64,000 nucleotides of DNA from Streptomyces sp. V1I1 (GCF_030817355.1 NZ_JAUSZH010000001.1:6768501-6832500); one strand, 5' to 3'. Counted from the stretch's first letter, positions 25,287 to 35,539 are shown. Made by a program: numbers and translations. Notes: a model not told the origin generated them from the letters alone.

Positions 25287-26798
25287 ATGACCGTACGGCG
25301 AGTAATGGGCATCGAGACGGAATACGGCATCTCCGTCCCTGGCCACCCGAACGCCAATGCCATGCTCACCTCGTCCCAGATCGTCAACGCCTACGCGGCG
25401 GCGATGCACAGGGCGCGGCGCGCCCGCTGGGACTTCGAGGAGGAGAATCCGCTGCGGGACGCCCGCGGCTTCGACCTCGCCCGCGAGGCCGCCGACTCCA
25501 GCCAGCTCACCGACGAGGACATCGGCCTGGCCAATGTGATCCTCACCAACGGTGCACGGCTGTACGTCGACCATGCGCACCCCGAGTACAGCTCACCCGA
25601 GGTCACGAACCCGCTCGACGCCGTCCTGTGGGACAAGGCGGGCGAGCGGATCATGGCGGAGGCCGCCGAGCGCGCCGCCCAGCTCCCCGGCGCCCAGCCG
25701 ATCCACCTGTACAAGAACAACACCGATAACAAGGGCGCGTCCTACGGCACGCACGAGAACTACCTGATGAAGCGGGAGACCGCCTTCTCGGACATCGTGC
25801 GCCACCTGACGCCGTTCTTCGTCTCCCGGCAGGTCGTCACCGGCGCCGGACGGGTCGGAATCGGCCAGGACGGCCATGAACACGGCTTTCAGATCAGCCA
25901 GCGCGCCGACTACTTCGAGGTCGAGGTCGGGCTCGAGACCACGCTGAAGCGGCCCATCATCAACACCCGAGACGAGCCCCACTCCGACGCCGAGAAGTAC
26001 CGCCGGCTGCATGTGATCATCGGCGACGCGAACCTGTCCGAGATCTCGACCTACCTCAAGCTGGGCACGACGGCTCTGGTCCTGTCGATGATCGAGGACG
26101 GCTTCATCGCGGTTGACCTGGCGGTCGACCAGCCGGTACGCACCCTGCACCAGGTCTCCCACGATCCGACCCTCAAGCGCCTGGTCACGCTGCGCAGCGG
26201 CCGGACACTCACCGCAGTCCAGCTTCAGATGGAGTACTTCGAGCTGGCCCGCAAGTACGTCGAGGAGCGCTTCGGCGCGGACGCCGACGACCAGACCAAG
26301 GACGTCCTGGTCCGTTGGGAGGACACCCTCAACCGGCTCGAGAACGACCCGATGAGCCTGTCCGGAGAGCTGGACTGGATCGCCAAGAAGGAGCTCATGG
26401 AGGGCTACCGGCGGCGGGACAGCCTGGGCTGGGACGCGGCGCGGCTGCACCTGGTGGACCTCCAGTACGCCGACGTACGCCCCGAGAAGGGCCTGTACAA
26501 CCGGCTGGCGGCCCGCGGCAAGATGAAACGACTGCTGGACGAGCCGGACGTCGTACGGGCCGGGACGAAGCCCCCTGAGGACACCCGGGCGTACTTCCGC
26601 GGCCGCTGCCTGGAGCAGTACGCCGACGATGTGGCCGCGGCCTCCTGGGACTCGGTCATCTTCGATCTGCCCGGCCGTGACTCGCTGCAGCGGGTGCCGA
26701 CCCTGGAGCCGCTGCGCGGTACGCGCAACCACGTCAAGGAGCTGCTGGACCGGTGTCGCACCGCGGAAGACCTGGTCCGGGTGCTGTCCGGGGGCTGA
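25287..26798 (+). CDS. dop: Pup deamidase/depupylase Dop
   Basis: 503-aa glutamine-synthetase-like enzyme that removes Pup from proteins and deamidates Pup-Gln where needed. It opens with [19 protein letters not shown], carries the Dop-specific insert of about 40 residues after [13 protein letters not shown] that PafA lacks, and has the ATP/metal motifs [14 protein letters not shown] and [20 protein letters not shown]. The start has AAGGAGGGC 6 nt ahead. It shares overall plan with PafA (32680-34041) but the insert separates the two. Confidence 0.95.
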   Translation: MTVRRVMGIETEYGISVPGHPNANAMLTSSQIVNAYAAAMHRARRARWDFEEENPLRDARGFDLAREAADSSQLTDEDIGLANVILTNGARLYVDHAHPEYSSPEVTNPLDAVLWDKAGERIMAEAAERAAQLPGAQPIHLYKNNTDNKGASYGTHENYLMKRETAFSDIVRHLTPFFVSRQVVTGAGRVGIGQDGHEHGFQISQRADYFEVEVGLETTLKRPIINTRDEPHSDAEKYRRLHVIIGDANLSEISTYLKLGTTALVLSMIEDGFIAVDLAVDQPVRTLHQVSHDPTLKRLVTLRSGRTLTAVQLQMEYFELARKYVEERFGADADDQTKDVLVRWEDTLNRLENDPMSLSGELDWIAKKELMEGYRRRDSLGWDAARLHLVDLQYADVRPEKGLYNRLAARGKMKRLLDEPDVVRAGTKPPEDTRAYFRGRCLEQYADDVAAASWDSVIFDLPGRDSLQRVPTLEPLRGTRNHVKELLDRCRTAEDLVRVLSGG

Positions 26799-26935
26799 AA
26801 TGGTTCTCGTCCGGGAATCATCGAGGTGGTCCCCGGACGTTGAGGCAAGTGCGGGGCCGATGTCGGACCCTGCTTGTAGGGTCTGATCTTGACCGAACGA
26901 ACTCACGTCAGGGCAAACCGAGCGGGGTGAGGGAT

Positions 26936-27154
26936 ATGGCGACCAAGGACACCGGCGGCGGGCAGCAGAAAGCCACGCGTTCCACTGAGGAGACCGAGGA
27001 GCAGACGCAGGAGGCGCAGGCTTCGGAGGACCTCAAGGAGCGCCAGGACAAGCTGTCGGACGACGTCGACTCCGTACTGGACGAGATCGACGACGTCCTC
27101 GAGGAGAACGCCGAGGACTTCGTGCGTTCCTTCGTCCAAAAGGGCGGAGAGTAG
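26936..27154 (+). CDS. pup: Prokaryotic ubiquitin-like protein Pup, ending in Gly-Gly-Glu
   Basis: 72-aa intrinsically disordered modifier rich in Glu, Gln, Asp and Lys, with the helical Mpa-binding stretch KLSDDVDSVLDEIDDVLEEN and C-terminal VQKGGE. It is ligated through the C-terminal side chain to lysines of target proteins by PafA. The last codon is GAG, so Pup is made ready for ligation and does not need Dop deamidation, unlike forms ending in GGQ. The gene lies 137 bp after dop. Confidence 0.97.
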   Translation: MATKDTGGGQQKATRSTEETEEQTQEAQASEDLKERQDKLSDDVDSVLDEIDDVLEENAEDFVRSFVQKGGE

Positions 27155-27300
27155 AGCGCGTTGTCCGTCCCGGGTCGTCGGCGAAAGCCGGTGGCACCGG
27201 GGCGGATGACCGGCGACGGCGCGGGTAAGGTCCGTGCACAGTTCGAAAGATCGGCCCGCGCCCGAACATGGCGGGCCGCCGCCTATCCGGAAGGAAACGC

Positions 27301-28146
27301 GTGGAAGCCAACCCTCGTAGCACCGGGCGTCTGCCGGCAGCCTTCCTGACGCCCGGCTCGTCCTCGTTCATGGACTTCCTGGGCCAGCACTCCCCGGAGA
27401 TGCTGCCCGGCAAGCGCGTCCTGCCGCCCGTACAGGGAGCCATCGAGGCACCGCACGGCACGACCATCGTCGCGACGACGTTCCCCGGCGGTGTGGTGCT
27501 CGCCGGTGACCGGCGGGCGACCATGGGCAACATGATCGCGCAACGCGACATCGAGAAGGTCTTCCCGGCCGACGAGTACTCGGCCGTGGGCATCGCCGGC
27601 ACCGCCGGCCTCGCCGTGGAGATGGTCAAGCTCTTCCAGCTGGAGCTGGAGCACTTCGAGAAGGTCGAAGGCGCCCAACTCTCCCTGGAGGGCAAGGCGA
27701 ACCGGCTCTCCACGATGATCCGCAGCAACCTCGGCATGGCCATGCAGGGCCTGGCCGTGGTGCCGCTCTTCGCGGGGTACGACGTCGACCGCGAGAAGGG
27801 CCGGATCTTCTCGTACGACGTCACAGGCGGCCGCTCCGAGGAGCACGGATTCGCGGCCACCGGTTCCGGTTCGATCTTCGCCCGCGGAGCGATGAAGAAG
27901 CTCTACCGCGAGGACCTGACGGAGCAGCAGGCCACCACCCTGGTCATCCAGGCGCTGTACGACGCGGCCGACGACGACTCGGCGACCGGCGGGCCCGATG
28001 TGGCCCGGCGGATCTATCCGATCGTCACCGTCATCACCGACGAGGGCTTCCGCAGGCTCACCGAGGCCGAGTCCTCCGAGATCGCCCGCTCGATTCTGGA
28101 GCGCCGCCTCGAACAGCCCGACGGCCCGCGCGCCGCGCTGCTCTGA
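27301..28146 (+). CDS. prcB: 20S proteasome beta subunit
   Basis: 281-aa N-terminal-nucleophile protease subunit. A propeptide of 53 residues ends in IEAPHG, and cleavage exposes Thr54 ([20 protein letters not shown]), the catalytic residue, with the conserved Lys in the GDRRAT region and later Asp/Ser. GTG start with AAGGAAAC upstream. It forms the inner rings of the core, and translation is probably shared with prcA downstream. The 146 bp between pup and this gene contain no gene I can support. Confidence 0.97.
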   Translation: MEANPRSTGRLPAAFLTPGSSSFMDFLGQHSPEMLPGKRVLPPVQGAIEAPHGTTIVATTFPGGVVLAGDRRATMGNMIAQRDIEKVFPADEYSAVGIAGTAGLAVEMVKLFQLELEHFEKVEGAQLSLEGKANRLSTMIRSNLGMAMQGLAVVPLFAGYDVDREKGRIFSYDVTGGRSEEHGFAATGSGSIFARGAMKKLYREDLTEQQATTLVIQALYDAADDDSATGGPDVARRIYPIVTVITDEGFRRLTEAESSEIARSILERRLEQPDGPRAALL

Positions 28147-28150
28147 GATG

Positions 28151-28170
28151 CTCCCAGCTACCGCTGGGAG
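28151..28170 (+). repeat. Hairpin between prcB and prcA
   Basis: Perfect 8-bp stem CTCCCAGC-TACC-GCTGGGAG starting 4 bp after the prcB stop. It could lower read-through or stabilise the prcB message; it resembles short GC hairpins scattered between Streptomyces genes. Confidence 0.6.
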
Positions 28171-28208
28171 GTGCCCCCTCGCTACTGACAGAAAGGGACG
28201 GATAGCCG

Positions 28209-28982
28209 GTGTCGACGCCGTTCTATGTGTCACCCCAGCAGGCCATGGCCGATCGGGCGGAATACGCCCGCAAGGGCATCGCCCGTGGTCGCAGCCTCGT
28301 CGTGCTGCAGTATTCCGACGGCATTGTCTTCGTCGGTGAGAACCCGTCCCGTGCGCTGCACAAATTCAGTGAGATCTACGACCGGATCGGCTTCGCCGCC
28401 GCCGGCAAGTACAACGAGTACGAGAACCTGCGGATCGGCGGCGTGCGCTATGCCGACCTGCGTGGTTACACCTACGACCGTGACGATGTGACGGCCCGCG
28501 GTCTCGCCAATGTCTACGCCCAGACGCTGGGCACTATCTTCTCCAGCGCGGCCGAGAAGCCGTACGAGGTGGAGCTGGTCGTCGCCGAGGTCGGCGCCAC
28601 TCCCGAGGGCGACCAGATCTACCGGCTGCCGCACGACGGATCGATCGTGGACGAGCACGGCTCGGTCGCGGTCGGCGGCAGCGCGGAGCAGATCAGCACC
28701 TTCCTCGACCAGCGGCACCGCGACGGGATGTCGTTGGCCGAGGCCCTGAAGCTGGCCGTACAGGCCTTGTCCAACCAGACCAACGGCAGCGAGCGGGAGA
28801 TCCCCGCGGACCGGCTGGAGGTCGCGGTGCTGGACCGTACGCGACCGCAGGCCCGGAAGTTCAAGCGCATCGTCGGACGGCAGCTGTCCCGGCTGCTGGA
28901 GGCCGATGGCGCCGCATCGACGCCGACGGACGCGCCGTCGGACACCGAGGAAACCGCGGAGACCGAGGGCGGCGAGGAGTAG
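28209..28982 (+). CDS. prcA: 20S proteasome alpha subunit
   Basis: 257-aa subunit of the outer gating rings that dock ARC. The N-terminal gate segment [28 protein letters not shown] is typical (first residues shown across two parts), followed by [17 protein letters not shown] and [19 protein letters not shown]. The acidic C-terminal tail ([16 protein letters not shown], low complexity) is normal for Streptomyces. GTG start with AAAGGGACGG upstream. No catalytic Thr, as expected for alpha subunits. Confidence 0.96.
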   Translation: MSTPFYVSPQQAMADRAEYARKGIARGRSLVVLQYSDGIVFVGENPSRALHKFSEIYDRIGFAAAGKYNEYENLRIGGVRYADLRGYTYDRDDVTARGLANVYAQTLGTIFSSAAEKPYEVELVVAEVGATPEGDQIYRLPHDGSIVDEHGSVAVGGSAEQISTFLDQRHRDGMSLAEALKLAVQALSNQTNGSEREIPADRLEVAVLDRTRPQARKFKRIVGRQLSRLLEADGAASTPTDAPSDTEETAETEGGEE

Positions 28983-29006
28983 CCCGTCGGCCCCTGCCGC
29001 TGAGCC

Positions 29007-29046
29007 GGCTGCGCCCCGGACCGCCCGTGCGGACCGGGGCGCAGCC
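29007..29046. terminator. Bidirectional terminator after prcA
   Basis: 13-bp stem GGCTGCGCCCCGG (29007-29019) with its complement at 29034-29046. It lies between prcA and the convergent propeller-like gene. Confidence 0.85.
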
Positions 29047-29057
29047 GTATGCCCAGG

Positions 29058-30113
29058 TCAGGGGAGCGCCCAGCGGTGGAGGCGGGAGCGGTCCCGGGTG
29101 AGCCAGGTGCCGTCGCCGAGGGGGGTCACATCGCCGCCGACCGCCACCGGATACCGCACCCGGCCCAGCGGTAGGAGCGTCGCCGCGTCGCACAGCCAGT
29201 GACGCACCGACACCGGCCGCCCGGGCAGATAGATCCGGCCGGTGACCAGGACATGTGCGCCGTCGATCAGGTACGCGCCGGCGAACTCGTCGTTGTCGCG
29301 GTCGACCGCCAGCTCGCCGAGGTCGAACAGCACGGCCGGGTCGTCGGCGCCCACATCGTGGGACGCGAGCTCGTCGCGGTCGTCGTTGTACGCGATCCCC
29401 TCGGCGCGCCGGATGGTGAGCACCCGGGACGCGGCGGGCAGGAAGTCGATCACCTCGCGCATCGTCGTGCCGCCGCGGATGTGCAGCCCGTCGTGGCGCG
29501 GCTCGATCCACCAGGTCGACCAGCTGTACCAGGCCGTCCAGCAGGAGAGCGCGAGCAGCGAGCCGTCCGGATGCCACCGCTGCGTCACGTCCGAGGCGAC
29601 GGCCCCGATCGGGCGGCGGGCCCGGAGGTCGCCGGACGCGGCGTCGAGGAGGAGCAGGGTGTCCCGCGCGTAGCGATGCCGGGGCGGGGTGTCCTGGACC
29701 AGTATCGCGGCGCGCTCGCCGATGGCGAGCGTCGGCACCAGGACGCTGACGAGACTGCCGTCCGGGCTCACGGCGGGCGGGCCGGGCGGGCGCGGGTCCC
29801 GGTGCCCGCCGTGCCAGCCGACGTGCCGCAGCTCCCAGCGGGTGGTGCCGTCGGGGCCGACGACGCGGATCCTGGAGCCCTCGGCGACGACGAGGGCTCC
29901 GCCGGGCAGCGGGGAGGCGGCGGCGCTCGGAGGGAGGCGCAGGGTGTGCGCGGGGGTGAGGGTGCCGGAGAGAAAGGTCTCCGCGTCGTGGATCTCCAGC
30001 CGCTCATCGGTTCTGACGACCAGCCGGTCCCGGGAGAGCGGTGTTACGGAGCCTGTCGCGGGGACCGTCCCGATCAGCGTCGCGTCGATCGGGGTCTCGG
30101 CCGTACTCGTCAT
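29058..30113 (-). CDS. Predicted beta-propeller-like protein of unknown function
   Basis: 351 aa, soluble, no signal peptide. Repeating blocks such as GALVVAEGSRIRVVGPDG, PAVSPDGSLVSVLVP and RWHPDGSLLALS have the spacing of WD40/NHL-like blades. I found no catalytic motif. It sits between prcA and the LacI/MFS pair, on the opposite strand from the proteasome genes. The start codon has only a weak ribosome site. Function not recognised. Confidence 0.75.
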   Translation of the reverse strand: MTSTAETPIDATLIGTVPATGSVTPLSRDRLVVRTDERLEIHDAETFLSGTLTPAHTLRLPPSAAASPLPGGALVVAEGSRIRVVGPDGTTRWELRHVGWHGGHRDPRPPGPPAVSPDGSLVSVLVPTLAIGERAAILVQDTPPRHRYARDTLLLLDAASGDLRARRPIGAVASDVTQRWHPDGSLLALSCWTAWYSWSTWWIEPRHDGLHIRGGTTMREVIDFLPAASRVLTIRRAEGIAYNDDRDELASHDVGADDPAVLFDLGELAVDRDNDEFAGAYLIDGAHVLVTGRIYLPGRPVSVRHWLCDAATLLPLGRVRYPVAVGGDVTPLGDGTWLTRDRSRLHRWALP

Positions 30114-30180
30114 GATCGTGATCGTTCCACGGCGGGTGTCGTGGGCTCAAGGCTGCTGGGTACGGACCATCCGGACGAGT

Positions 30181-31266
30181 TCAGACGGTCCGTGCGGGGG
30201 CCGAGGAGCCGCGTACGACGAGTTCGACCGGGAGGTCGCCCTCCTCGGGCGGACGGCCTTCGAGGACCGCGAGCAGGGCGGACATGCCGCGCTCGCCTAC
30301 CCGTTCCGCGGGCAGGCTGACCGTGGTGAGCTCCGGCTCCACGGCGGTGGCGAGCGCGAGGTCGTCGAAGCCGGTGACGGACACGTCATCGGGGACCCGC
30401 AGGCCCAGTCGCCGTACGGCCTTGCAGGCCCCGGCGGCCAGGATGTCGTCGTCGCACACGATCGCGGTGGGCCGCGGCCCCGGACCGGTGAGCGCCCGCT
30501 CCGCGGCCTCGCGCGCGCCGGCCACGTCGAGGGGTGCCGGGACGGTCCGTACGACCGCGTCGGGGATGCCGCGCAGTGCCGTGGTGAGTGCCCGGGCCCG
30601 TACGTCGAAGGTCCAGGAGGACACGGCGGACGCGAGATGGATGAAGCGGCGATGGCCGAGCGCCAGCAGATGGGCCGACATCTGCCGCATGCCGTCGGCG
30701 ATGTCGAGATTGACGTGGGCCGCGGCGCCCGGGTCGGCGGGGTCGCTGTCGAGCATCACCAGCGGGAGATCCGTACCGCGGATGGCGGTCAGGGCCTGGG
30801 CGGCCATGGAGGACGCGATCACACCGTCGAGCGCGGCGCGGGCCGAGGCGAAGGGGTCCTTGGCGGGGCCGACGCCCTCGGGGGAGGGGTAGAGCACCAC
30901 GCCGAAGCCGTGCTCGGAAGCCACGGTGGCCGCGCCCGTGTAGACGCGGGCGAAGAACTCGTTGGTGAGGGCCGGCACCACGAGCAACGCGGTCCTGGTC
31001 CGCCCGAGCCGCAGATTGCGCGCGGCGAGGTTGGGCCGGTACCCGAGCTGGCGCGCGGCATCCCGTACGAGCCCGGCGGTGCGCTCGGAGACCCGGCCGC
31101 GCCACTTCTCGCCGAGGACGAGGGACACGGTGGCCTGCGATACACCGGCGACGCGGGCGACATCCCGGCTGGTGGGCCGGGGGGTGCCGACGCGGGGCCC
31201 GACCGCCTGGGGCGCCGCCTCCTGGCCCGATGCCGCGGGGTGGTCCTTGGGGGACCCATGTGCCAT
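30181..31266 (-). CDS. LacI-family transcriptional regulator
   Basis: 361-aa repressor-type protein. The DNA-binding helix-turn-helix is TSRDVARVAGVSQATVSLVL at about residues 31-50, with the hinge helix NLAARNLRLGRTRTALLVV. A sugar-binding-protein-like effector domain follows (VCDDDILAAGACKAVRRLGL, VTGFDDLALATAVEPELTTV). The start at 31266 has GAGGAC about 8 nt upstream and gives the normal length. It is divergent from an MFS transporter with a shared dyad in between, so that gene is its probable target. Confidence 0.92.
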   Translation of the reverse strand: MAHGSPKDHPAASGQEAAPQAVGPRVGTPRPTSRDVARVAGVSQATVSLVLGEKWRGRVSERTAGLVRDAARQLGYRPNLAARNLRLGRTRTALLVVPALTNEFFARVYTGAATVASEHGFGVVLYPSPEGVGPAKDPFASARAALDGVIASSMAAQALTAIRGTDLPLVMLDSDPADPGAAAHVNLDIADGMRQMSAHLLALGHRRFIHLASAVSSWTFDVRARALTTALRGIPDAVVRTVPAPLDVAGAREAAERALTGPGPRPTAIVCDDDILAAGACKAVRRLGLRVPDDVSVTGFDDLALATAVEPELTTVSLPAERVGERGMSALLAVLEGRPPEEGDLPVELVVRGSSAPARTV

Positions 31267-31339
31267 CGGTGCCGTCCTCAGCCGCAAGCCACTTGTTTCA
31301 GGTACGCCTCCGCGGTGGACCCGCGGACTGTCGACATGG

Positions 31340-31366
31340 TACGTATGACCGAGGACGTTATACGTA
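31340..31366. promoter_or_regulatory. Dyad operator candidate between lacI-type gene and MFS gene
   Basis: TACGTAT (31340-31346) and ATACGTA (31360-31366) form a perfect inverted repeat with 13 bp between arms, in the 135-bp divergent promoter region. AT-rich arms are unusual here. The spacing is longer than a classical LacI site, so each arm could also be part of separate boxes or of the promoters themselves. Confidence 0.45.
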
Positions 31367-31401
31367 AAACCTCGGGTCGCGCCGGGGGAGAGGGGCGGAA
31401 C

Positions 31402-32670
31402 ATGGCCGCGGGAGCCACCGGCTACGCAGACATCCTCAGGGCGCCGCACGCCGCACGGCTGCTCACCGGGACGCTCGTGGGGCGGCTGCCCAACGCCACC
31501 GCCCCCGTGGCCATAGTCCTGTTCACCCGCGCCGAGGGCGGCAGCTACAGCCTCGCCGGCGGGCTCGCCGCCGTGTACGGCATAGCGACCGCGATAGGCC
31601 AGCCCCTCCTCGGCCGTGCCGTCGACCTGCACGGACAGCCGCGCGTCCAGTTCCCCGCCGCCGTCGTCTCCGCTCTCGGCATGGTGCTGCTCGCCGCCGC
31701 CGGCATCGGCGCGCTGCCCGTCGCGTACGCGGCCGCCGCCGTCGCGGGGGTCTTCACCCCGCCCCTCGAGGGCGGACTGCGCGCCCTGTGGCCCAGCGTC
31801 CTGGGCGGCGAGGACCGGGTGCACCGGGCCTACGCCATGGACGCCGTCGCGCAGGAGATCATGTTCACCGTCGGCCCGCTGCTGGTCACCCTGCTGGTCT
31901 CGCTCTGGTCGGCCGGCGCCGCCCTCCTGGTCATCAACGTCATCGGCGTTCTCGGCGCGCTCTCCGTCGTACTCTCCGAACCCTCCCGCGGCTGGCGCTC
32001 CGCACCCCGCGAGGCCCACTGGCTGGGCGCACTGCGCTCGCCCGGCCTGCTCGCCCTCCTCGGGTCCTTCTTCTTCGTCGGCCTGGCGCTCGGCTCGATC
32101 ACCGTCGCCGGAGTCGCGTACGCCGACGACCAGGGCCGCGAGTCGGTGTACGGCTGGCTGATGGCGGCGCTCGGCCTCGGCGCGCTCATCGGCGGCGTGG
32201 CCTACGGCGCCCGCCAGTGGGCAGGCGCCCCCGAACGCCGCCTCCGCGTCATCGTCGGTCTGCTCGCGCTCGGCTATCTGCCGCTCGCGCTCACTCCCGG
32301 TGTGGTCGCCATGACCGTGCTCGCCGCCGTCTCCGGCCTCTTCCTCGCGCCCGCGATCGCCTGCGCCTTCATCGTCGTCGACCGGCACGCCCCGAGCGGT
32401 ACCGTCACCGAGGCGTTCTCCTGGCTCGTCACCACCTTCGGCGTCGGCGCCGCGGTCGGAACCGCTGTCGCAGGTCCGGCGGTCGAGCTCGGCGGCACCG
32501 CCTGGAGCTTCGCGGTCGCGGGAGCCGGAGGTATCGCCGCACTGTTGGTTCTGACGGGCACTCAGCGGGTCCTCGCAGTTCCCGGCCGTAGCAAGGACAT
32601 CGCAGGCTCATCGGAAAATGATCGAAACGGTGCTGCCGAACCCGGTTTCAGCTCAGGCCGTGAGGCGTAA
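31402..32670 (+). CDS. MFS transporter
   Basis: 422-aa major facilitator with about 12 hydrophobic segments (for example APVAIVLFTRAEGGSYSLAG and LLALLGSFFFVGLALGSITV) and a cytoplasmic loop after segment 6. The resemblance is to sugar- or drug-efflux members; the substrate is unknown. The start is chosen at 31402, behind GGGGGAGAGGGG. Its TAA stop is only 9 bp from pafA, so pafA may be expressed by read-through from this promoter. Confidence 0.85.
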   Translation: MAAGATGYADILRAPHAARLLTGTLVGRLPNATAPVAIVLFTRAEGGSYSLAGGLAAVYGIATAIGQPLLGRAVDLHGQPRVQFPAAVVSALGMVLLAAAGIGALPVAYAAAAVAGVFTPPLEGGLRALWPSVLGGEDRVHRAYAMDAVAQEIMFTVGPLLVTLLVSLWSAGAALLVINVIGVLGALSVVLSEPSRGWRSAPREAHWLGALRSPGLLALLGSFFFVGLALGSITVAGVAYADDQGRESVYGWLMAALGLGALIGGVAYGARQWAGAPERRLRVIVGLLALGYLPLALTPGVVAMTVLAAVSGLFLAPAIACAFIVVDRHAPSGTVTEAFSWLVTTFGVGAAVGTAVAGPAVELGGTAWSFAVAGAGGIAALLVLTGTQRVLAVPGRSKDIAGSSENDRNGAAEPGFSSGREA

Positions 32671-32679
32671 TGTTCAGAC

Positions 32680-34041
32680 ATGGACCGCCGCATTTTCGGG
32701 CTGGAGAACGAGTACGGCGTCACGTGCACGTTCAGGGGACAGCGCCGACTGTCACCTGACGAAGTGGCGCGCTACCTCTTCCGCCGTGTTGTCTCATGGG
32801 GCCGCAGCAGCAATGTCTTCCTGCGGAACGGCGCCCGCCTCTACCTCGACGTGGGTTCGCATCCGGAATACGCAACTCCCGAATGCGACAACGTGACCGA
32901 ACTGGTCACCCACGACAAGGCCGGCGAACGCATCCTCGAAGGCCTGCTCGTCGACGCCGAACGCCGCCTGCACGAGGAGGGAATCGCGGGCGACGTCTAT
33001 CTCTTCAAGAACAACACCGACTCGGCGGGAAACTCCTACGGCTGCCACGAGAACTATCTCGTCGCCCGCCACGGAGAGTTCTCCCGGCTGGCGGACATCC
33101 TCATTCCGTTCCTGGTCACCCGTCAGCTGCTGTGCGGCGCGGGCAAGGTGCTGCAGACCCCGCGGGGCGCGGTCTACTGCGTCAGTCAGCGCGCCGAGCA
33201 CATCTGGGAGGGCGTCAGCTCCGCCACCACCCGCTCGCGCCCGATCATCAACACCCGCGACGAGCCGCACGCCGACGCCGAGCGCTACCGCCGCCTCCAT
33301 GTCATCGTCGGCGACTCGAACATGTCCGAGACGACGATGCTGCTGAAGGTCGGCGCGACCGATCTCGTACTGCGCATGATCGAGGCGGGCACCGTGATGC
33401 GCGATCTGACCCTGGAGAACCCCATCCGGGCGATCCGCGAGGTCAGCCACGACATCACCGGCCAGCGCAAGGTGCGCCTGGCCAGCGGCCGCGAGGCCTC
33501 CGCCCTCGAAGTCCAGCGCGAGTACTACGAGAAGGCCGTGGACTTCGTCGAGCGGCGCGGGATCCGCACCGGCACCGTCGAGCAGGTCCTGGAGCTCTGG
33601 GGTCGCACGCTCGACGCGATCGAGGCCGAGGACCTCGACCGGATCGGCACCGAGATCGACTGGGTCATGAAGTACAAGCTCATCGAGCGATACCGCGCCA
33701 AGCACAACATGACCATGTCGCATCCGCGAGTCGCCCAGATAGACCTCGCCTACCACGACATCCACCGCAGGCGCGGGCTGTACTACCTGCTGGAGCGCAA
33801 GGGCCAGGCCGCCCGGATCTGCAACGACCTGAAGATCTTCGAGGGCAAGTCCGTGCCCCCGCAGACCACCCGGGCCCGGCTGCGCGGCGATTTCATCCGC
33901 CGGGCGCAGGAGCAGCGGCGGGACTTCACCGTCGACTGGGTGCACCTCAAGCTCAATGACCAGGCGCAGCGCACCGTGCTGTGCAAGGACCCCTTCCGGT
34001 CGGTCGACGACCGGGTGGAGAAGCTCATCGCCGGCATGTAG
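32680..34041 (+). CDS. pafA: Pup-protein ligase PafA
   Basis: 453-aa ATP-dependent ligase that activates the C-terminal Glu of Pup and joins it to target lysines. It shares the glutamine-synthetase-like fold with Dop ([53 protein letters not shown]) but lacks the Dop insert. C-terminal [10 protein letters not shown] and [15 protein letters not shown] are typical. The ATG has no clear Shine-Dalgarno site and lies 9 bp after the MFS stop, suggesting coupling. Confidence 0.96.
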   Translation: MDRRIFGLENEYGVTCTFRGQRRLSPDEVARYLFRRVVSWGRSSNVFLRNGARLYLDVGSHPEYATPECDNVTELVTHDKAGERILEGLLVDAERRLHEEGIAGDVYLFKNNTDSAGNSYGCHENYLVARHGEFSRLADILIPFLVTRQLLCGAGKVLQTPRGAVYCVSQRAEHIWEGVSSATTRSRPIINTRDEPHADAERYRRLHVIVGDSNMSETTMLLKVGATDLVLRMIEAGTVMRDLTLENPIRAIREVSHDITGQRKVRLASGREASALEVQREYYEKAVDFVERRGIRTGTVEQVLELWGRTLDAIEAEDLDRIGTEIDWVMKYKLIERYRAKHNMTMSHPRVAQIDLAYHDIHRRRGLYYLLERKGQAARICNDLKIFEGKSVPPQTTRARLRGDFIRRAQEQRRDFTVDWVHLKLNDQAQRTVLCKDPFRSVDDRVEKLIAGM

Positions 34042-34066
34042 CCCACAAGCCGGTGCAACGCCACTC

Positions 34067-34095
34067 GGGCCCCGTACGTTCCTCGTGCGGGGCCC
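34067..34095 (+). terminator. Terminator after pafA
   Basis: 12-bp stem GGGCCCCGTACG (34067-34078) pairing with 34084-34095 through one G-U pair, 5-nt loop. Confidence 0.8.
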
Positions 34096-34151
34096 TTGGC
34101 ACGCCCTAGAGTGTCGGGCAACTACTGTGCCGTCTGAGATCTGAGGAACAC

Positions 34152-35093
34152 GTGCGCCGACTTGCCGGCCTTCTCGTCGTCCCCCTGCTGCTGCTGTCCA
34201 CAGCGGCGTGCGGCAGCGACGACAAGGGCTCCGACTCCATCTCGTCCAAGAATGGACTGCCCGCGATCACCGCCGGAGCCAAGTTCGGCGAGAAGCCGAC
34301 ACTGGCGAAGGGCGAAGGTGATCCGCCCAAGGAGCTGAAGGTCGAGACGATCAGCGAGGGCAAGGGCGCGACGCTGAAGAAGGGCGACCCGGTCCAGGTC
34401 AACTACCTCGGCCAGAGCTGGGACTCGGACAAGCCCTTCGACAACAGCTTCGACCGCAAGCAGCCGTTCGACCTCACGCTGGGCGCCGGCGGCGTCATCC
34501 AGGGCTGGGACAAGGGCCTCGTGGGCCAGAAGGTCGGCAGCCGTATCGAGATGTCGATCCCGCCGGAGCTCGGCTACGGCGCGCAGGGCCAGGGCGACAT
34601 CAAGCCGAACGCGACCCTCGTCTTCGTCATCGACATCCTGAAGTCCACCCCCGTGCCGCTGTCCGCCAAGGGCACCGAGGTCGCCCAGGACAACATCGAC
34701 CTGCCGAAGGTGGGCACCAACACCGACGGCAAGGCCCCCTCGGTCACCTTCCCCAAGTCCGCCGACGCGCCGAAGAAGCTCGTCTCCAATTACGTCCTTG
34801 AGGGCACGGGCCCCGTGCTGACGGCGAAGGACACCGTCGTCGTGAAGTACGAGGCGTACCTCTGGGACGGCGCCAAGAAGTTCGACAGCACCTATCAGGC
34901 CGGAAAGACCCAGACTTTCCCGCTGGGGCAGGTGACGCTCAAGGGCCTCAAGGACGGCGTCGTCGGCAAGAAGATCGGCAGCCGCATCCTGCTCGTCATC
35001 CCGCCGGACCAGGCATTCGGGGACAAGGAGCAGCAGGGCATCCCGAAGAACTCGACGCTGGTCTTCGCCGTGGACCTGCTGACCAAGGTGTAA
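34152..35093 (+). CDS. Membrane-anchored FKBP-type peptidyl-prolyl isomerase, two domains
   Basis: 313-aa exported lipoprotein with two FKBP domains in tandem. Signal peptide LLVVPLLLLSTAAC gives a lipobox Cys at about residue 20. The first domain has VQVNYLGQSWDSDKPFDNSF and GWDKGLVGQKVGSRIEMSIPP; the second has VVVKYEAYLWDGAKKFDSTY and LKDGVVGKKIGSRILLVIPP. The second domain lacks some aromatic pocket residues of the first, so it may not be catalytic. Likely helps folding of secreted proteins. GTG start. Confidence 0.92.
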   Translation: MRRLAGLLVVPLLLLSTAACGSDDKGSDSISSKNGLPAITAGAKFGEKPTLAKGEGDPPKELKVETISEGKGATLKKGDPVQVNYLGQSWDSDKPFDNSFDRKQPFDLTLGAGGVIQGWDKGLVGQKVGSRIEMSIPPELGYGAQGQGDIKPNATLVFVIDILKSTPVPLSAKGTEVAQDNIDLPKVGTNTDGKAPSVTFPKSADAPKKLVSNYVLEGTGPVLTAKDTVVVKYEAYLWDGAKKFDSTYQAGKTQTFPLGQVTLKGLKDGVVGKKIGSRILLVIPPDQAFGDKEQQGIPKNSTLVFAVDLLTKV

Positions 35094-35164
35094 GCACCAA
35101 GGGGTCGGCACGAAGGTGTAAGACTGTCCTGGTTGCCCCGTTCATCATTTAGAGGAGCAGTTCA

Positions 35165-35539
35165 GTGAGCATCGAGAAGCCCGAGATCGACTTCCCGGGT
35201 GGCGAGCCGCCGGCCGACCTGGAGATCAAGGACATCTGGGAGGGTGACGGCCCGGTGGCCAAGGCGGGCGACACCGTCTCCGTCCACTACGTTGGCGTGG
35301 CCTTCTCCACCGGCGAGGAGTTCGACGCGTCCTGGAACCGCGGCACTCCCCTGCAGTTCCAGCTCGGCGTCGGCCAGGTCATCTCCGGCTGGGACCAGGG
35401 CGTGCAGGGCATGAAGGTCGGCGGCCGTCGCCAGCTGATCATCCCGGCGCACCTCGCGTACGGCGACCGCGGCGCCGGTGGCGGCACTATCGCCCCCGGC
35501 GAGACGCTGATCTTCGTCTGTGACCTGGTCGCCGTCTGA
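35165..35539 (+). CDS. Cytoplasmic FKBP-type peptidyl-prolyl isomerase
   Basis: 124-aa single FKBP domain with the complete active site (VSVHYVGVAFSTGEEFDASW, VISGWDQGVQGMKVGGRRQL, IIPAHLAYGDRGAGGGTIAPG). No signal peptide. The GTG start has GAGGAGC 7 nt ahead. It directly follows the lipoprotein paralogue (71-bp gap) and ends at a strong terminator. Confidence 0.95.
   Translation: MSIEKPEIDFPGGEPPADLEIKDIWEGDGPVAKAGDTVSVHYVGVAFSTGEEFDASWNRGTPLQFQLGVGQVISGWDQGVQGMKVGGRRQLIIPAHLAYGDRGAGGGTIAPGETLIFVCDLVAV

Noticed and set aside
27161..27349. Small open frame between pup and prcB
   Set aside because: No recognisable family, Arg-rich composition typical of a shadow frame, no ribosome site, and it overlaps the prcB start.
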